This document shows, in pieces, positions 62,434-64,000 of a stretch of 64,000 bases of DNA; position 1 is the first letter of the stretch; every line of letters begins with the position of its first letter. The stretch comes from Mariniflexile fucanivorans. Lineage in GTDB: Bacteria; Bacteroidota; Bacteroidia; Flavobacteriales; Flavobacteriaceae. The notes beneath the pieces were generated by a model. It had not been told where the DNA came from. It did not search any database and saw nothing but the letters and a program-made list of their open reading frames with translations. The stretch covers positions 248,001 through 312,000 of the forward strand of contig NZ_SLUP01000003.1 in assembly GCF_004341235.1 (NCBI RefSeq), read 5' to 3'. The position numbers and the translations under genes are program-made.

Positions 62434-63849
62434 TTAATTTTCATATCGATTTGACAATAAAAACCAACATGAAAGACTTAACGAAACCAAAATTCCAACA
62501 ACATACGCTATTGTATAATCAATTTGAAAACCTTCGGGTGCTACTAGAATATAAGTTATTACCACAGCAGTCATAAAAGCCGCCGGAATTAATATAAACC
62601 ATGTGCTTTTATTCCCCTTTTTCATATAAATGGCAATCGCCCAAAGCACAATGGTAGCTAACATTTGATTAGACCATCCAAAATATCGCCATATAATATC
62701 AAAATCAATTTTAGTTAAAGCCAAAGCCGCTAAAAAAATTGGAATGGTAACAATGAGACGTTTAAGCAACTTGGTTTGATTATAATTAAAAGAATCAGCT
62801 ATAATTAATCGGGCACTTCTAAAAGCAGTATCTCCCGAAGTTATGGGCGCTGCAACCACACCAAAAATAGCCAAAATACCACCTATTTTACCGAGTGTGG
62901 TGTTACAAATAACATTAACCACCCATGCTGCGTTGTGTCCTTCTCGAGCCATTGTTTCACCTAATTCTTTTACACCTCCAAAAAATGCCATAGCCATGGC
63001 TGCCCAGATTAAGGCAACAATACCTTCTGTTATCATAGCCCCAAAAAACACTTTTTTACCTTGTGCTTCATTTGAAATACAACGAGCCATTAATGGTGAT
63101 TGTGTTGAATGAAAACCTGATATAGCACCACATGCAATGGTTATAAATAATAAAGGAAAAACGGGATAATTTTCAGGATTAGAATGCATATTTGTAAAAG
63201 TATGCATGGTTAGTTCTGGAATAGTATAATCTTGAAACATTAAAGCGAGAAACAAACCTACCGCCATTACTAAAAGAGAAAGACCAAAAACAGGATATAT
63301 CTTACCTATTAATTTATCGATAGGAATCAGAGTCGCTAATAAATAGTAAACAAAAATTACAGCAACTAAAAGCGATACATCTACTCCTGTTAATTCTTGC
63401 AATATGGTAGCAGGTCCCTTTACAAATACCACGCCTACTAGTATTAATAGCACTACAGAAAATACCCGCATAAATTGTTTTACACTATTACCAAGATATT
63501 TCCCAACAATCTCTGGAATACTGTCGCCACCATGTCTAATAGAAAGCATACCTGAAAAATAGTCATGCACAGCACCAGCAAATATAGACCCAAAAACGAT
63601 CCATAAAAACGCCACTGGCCCCCATAATGCTCCAGCAATAGCTCCAAAAATAGGCCCCAAACCAGCTATATTTAAAAATTGAATAAGAAATATTTTTCCT
63701 AACCCCAAAGGTACAAAATCAATACCGTCTTGTTTTGTTATAGCAGGCGTTTCACGATTGGGATCCATCCCAAACTTTTTTTCAATATAGTTACCATAAA
63801 CAAAATAACCTAAAACTAAAATTAAAATACTTACTAAAAAACTTATCAT
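62434..63849 (-). CDS. cstA: CstA-family carbon starvation transporter
   Basis: A 471-residue inner-membrane protein with about 12 or more hydrophobic helices. FGMDPNRETPA near the N-terminus, GPIFGAIAGALWGPVAFLWIV, ISGFHSTQSPLMARCISNE and APITSGDTAFRSARL are the CstA signatures. Family members import peptides or pyruvate, particularly when carbon is scarce. The protein is shorter than the E. coli one (about 700 residues) and fits the short CstA branch common in Bacteroidota. A link to the sulfated-polysaccharide genes is not evident; it is probably a neighbouring housekeeping gene. Confidence 0.9.
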   Translation of the reverse strand: MISFLVSILILVLGYFVYGNYIEKKFGMDPNRETPAITKQDGIDFVPLGLGKIFLIQFLNIAGLGPIFGAIAGALWGPVAFLWIVFGSIFAGAVHDYFSGMLSIRHGGDSIPEIVGKYLGNSVKQFMRVFSVVLLILVGVVFVKGPATILQELTGVDVSLLVAVIFVYYLLATLIPIDKLIGKIYPVFGLSLLVMAVGLFLALMFQDYTIPELTMHTFTNMHSNPENYPVFPLLFITIACGAISGFHSTQSPLMARCISNEAQGKKVFFGAMITEGIVALIWAAMAMAFFGGVKELGETMAREGHNAAWVVNVICNTTLGKIGGILAIFGVVAAPITSGDTAFRSARLIIADSFNYNQTKLLKRLIVTIPIFLAALALTKIDFDIIWRYFGWSNQMLATIVLWAIAIYMKKGNKSTWFILIPAAFMTAVVITYILVAPEGFQIDYTIAYVVGILVSLSLSCWFLLSNRYEN

Positions 63850-63866
63850 ATTATTAAACGCTAAGG

Positions 63867-64000
63867 TTACAGTTTGTCTTTATTTTTTATATAAAACACC
63901 TCTACTTTTTGCTGTTGCTGTGTATCTAAATTTTCATTAATTAGAAACCAATAAGTTCGACGTGCTATTAAAAAATTCGTCTCCAATAATGGAATTGTAC
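63867..64000 (-). CDS. 3' end of an unidentified gene (partial)
   Basis: The minus-strand frame is open from the window edge to a TAA at 63867-63869. It yields about 44 residues, ending in a Gln-rich then Lys-rich tail (TQQQQKVEVFYIKNKDKL). It precedes cstA by 17 bases in the same direction, which suggests a real coding end and an operon with cstA. I do not recognise the protein; its start lies outside the window. Confidence 0.5.
   Translation of the reverse strand, partial: TIPLLETNFLIARRTYWFLINENLDTQQQQKVEVFYIKNKDKL

Noticed and set aside
1-64000. CRISPR arrays, rRNA or tRNA genes
   Set aside because: No regularly spaced repeat-spacer arrays (the 33-bp repeats have only three copies and near-identical short spacing) and no recognisable tRNA or rRNA sequences were seen.

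Overview
The window is from a low-GC marine member of the Flavobacteriia (Bacteroidota). Evidence for this is the large set of S1 sulfatases and glycoside hydrolases, a TonB-dependent receptor with an N-terminal carboxypeptidase-D-like domain, a hybrid two-component regulator (HTCS), type IX secretion (T9SS) sorting tails, TAnnTTTG-like -7 boxes, and mobilisation genes of the BtgA/BtgB type. Almost every gene is on the minus strand.

Region 1 (372-40635) is a sulfated-polysaccharide utilization locus. Sixteen genes from 29383 down to 372 have gaps of at most 77 bases and look like one 29-kb transcription unit: eight sulfatases, three GH116, and one each of GH36, GH95, GH97, GH117-like and DUF6786-like. 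Upstream lie another sulfatase, a GH29, a large TonB receptor and the HTCS regulator. No SusD-like gene is present. Three times over, a GH116 gene is followed directly by a sulfatase gene.

Region 2 (about 40640-53000) is an accessory, mobilizable segment that separates the two sugar-degrading regions. It carries a DUF4143 ATPase preceded by three 17-bp repeats at exact 33-bp spacing, a three-gene cluster built on a shared C-terminal domain (one member fused to HEPN), an XRE regulator, a TraG/VirD4-like coupling protein, relaxase BtgB, accessory protein BtgA, an oriT-like inverted repeat, a DUF6876-like protein, SSB and ParB. Between ssb and parB lies a strongly structured, apparently non-coding stretch (50276-50850), and a 70-bp element occurs on both sides of parB. 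No integrase, transposase or conjugative pilus gene is visible.

Region 3 (53014-62264) resumes the polysaccharide theme. GH16, then a T9SS-secreted sulfatase, then galK-galT-galE form one likely operon (60565 to 53014), followed upstream by a further sulfatase. A CstA-type transporter and the 3' end of an unidentified gene close the window.

Working model (inference): the secreted GH16 and sulfatase cut a sulfated galactan-type polysaccharide outside the cell, the TonB receptor imports oligomers, periplasmic sulfatases and exo-glycosidases strip sulfate and terminal sugars, and released D-galactose enters the Leloir pathway. An agar/porphyran- or carrageenan-like galactan or a galactofucan would fit; the sequence does not decide. 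All eleven sulfatases carry the Cys-type maturation motif, but no formylglycine-generating enzyme is in the window.
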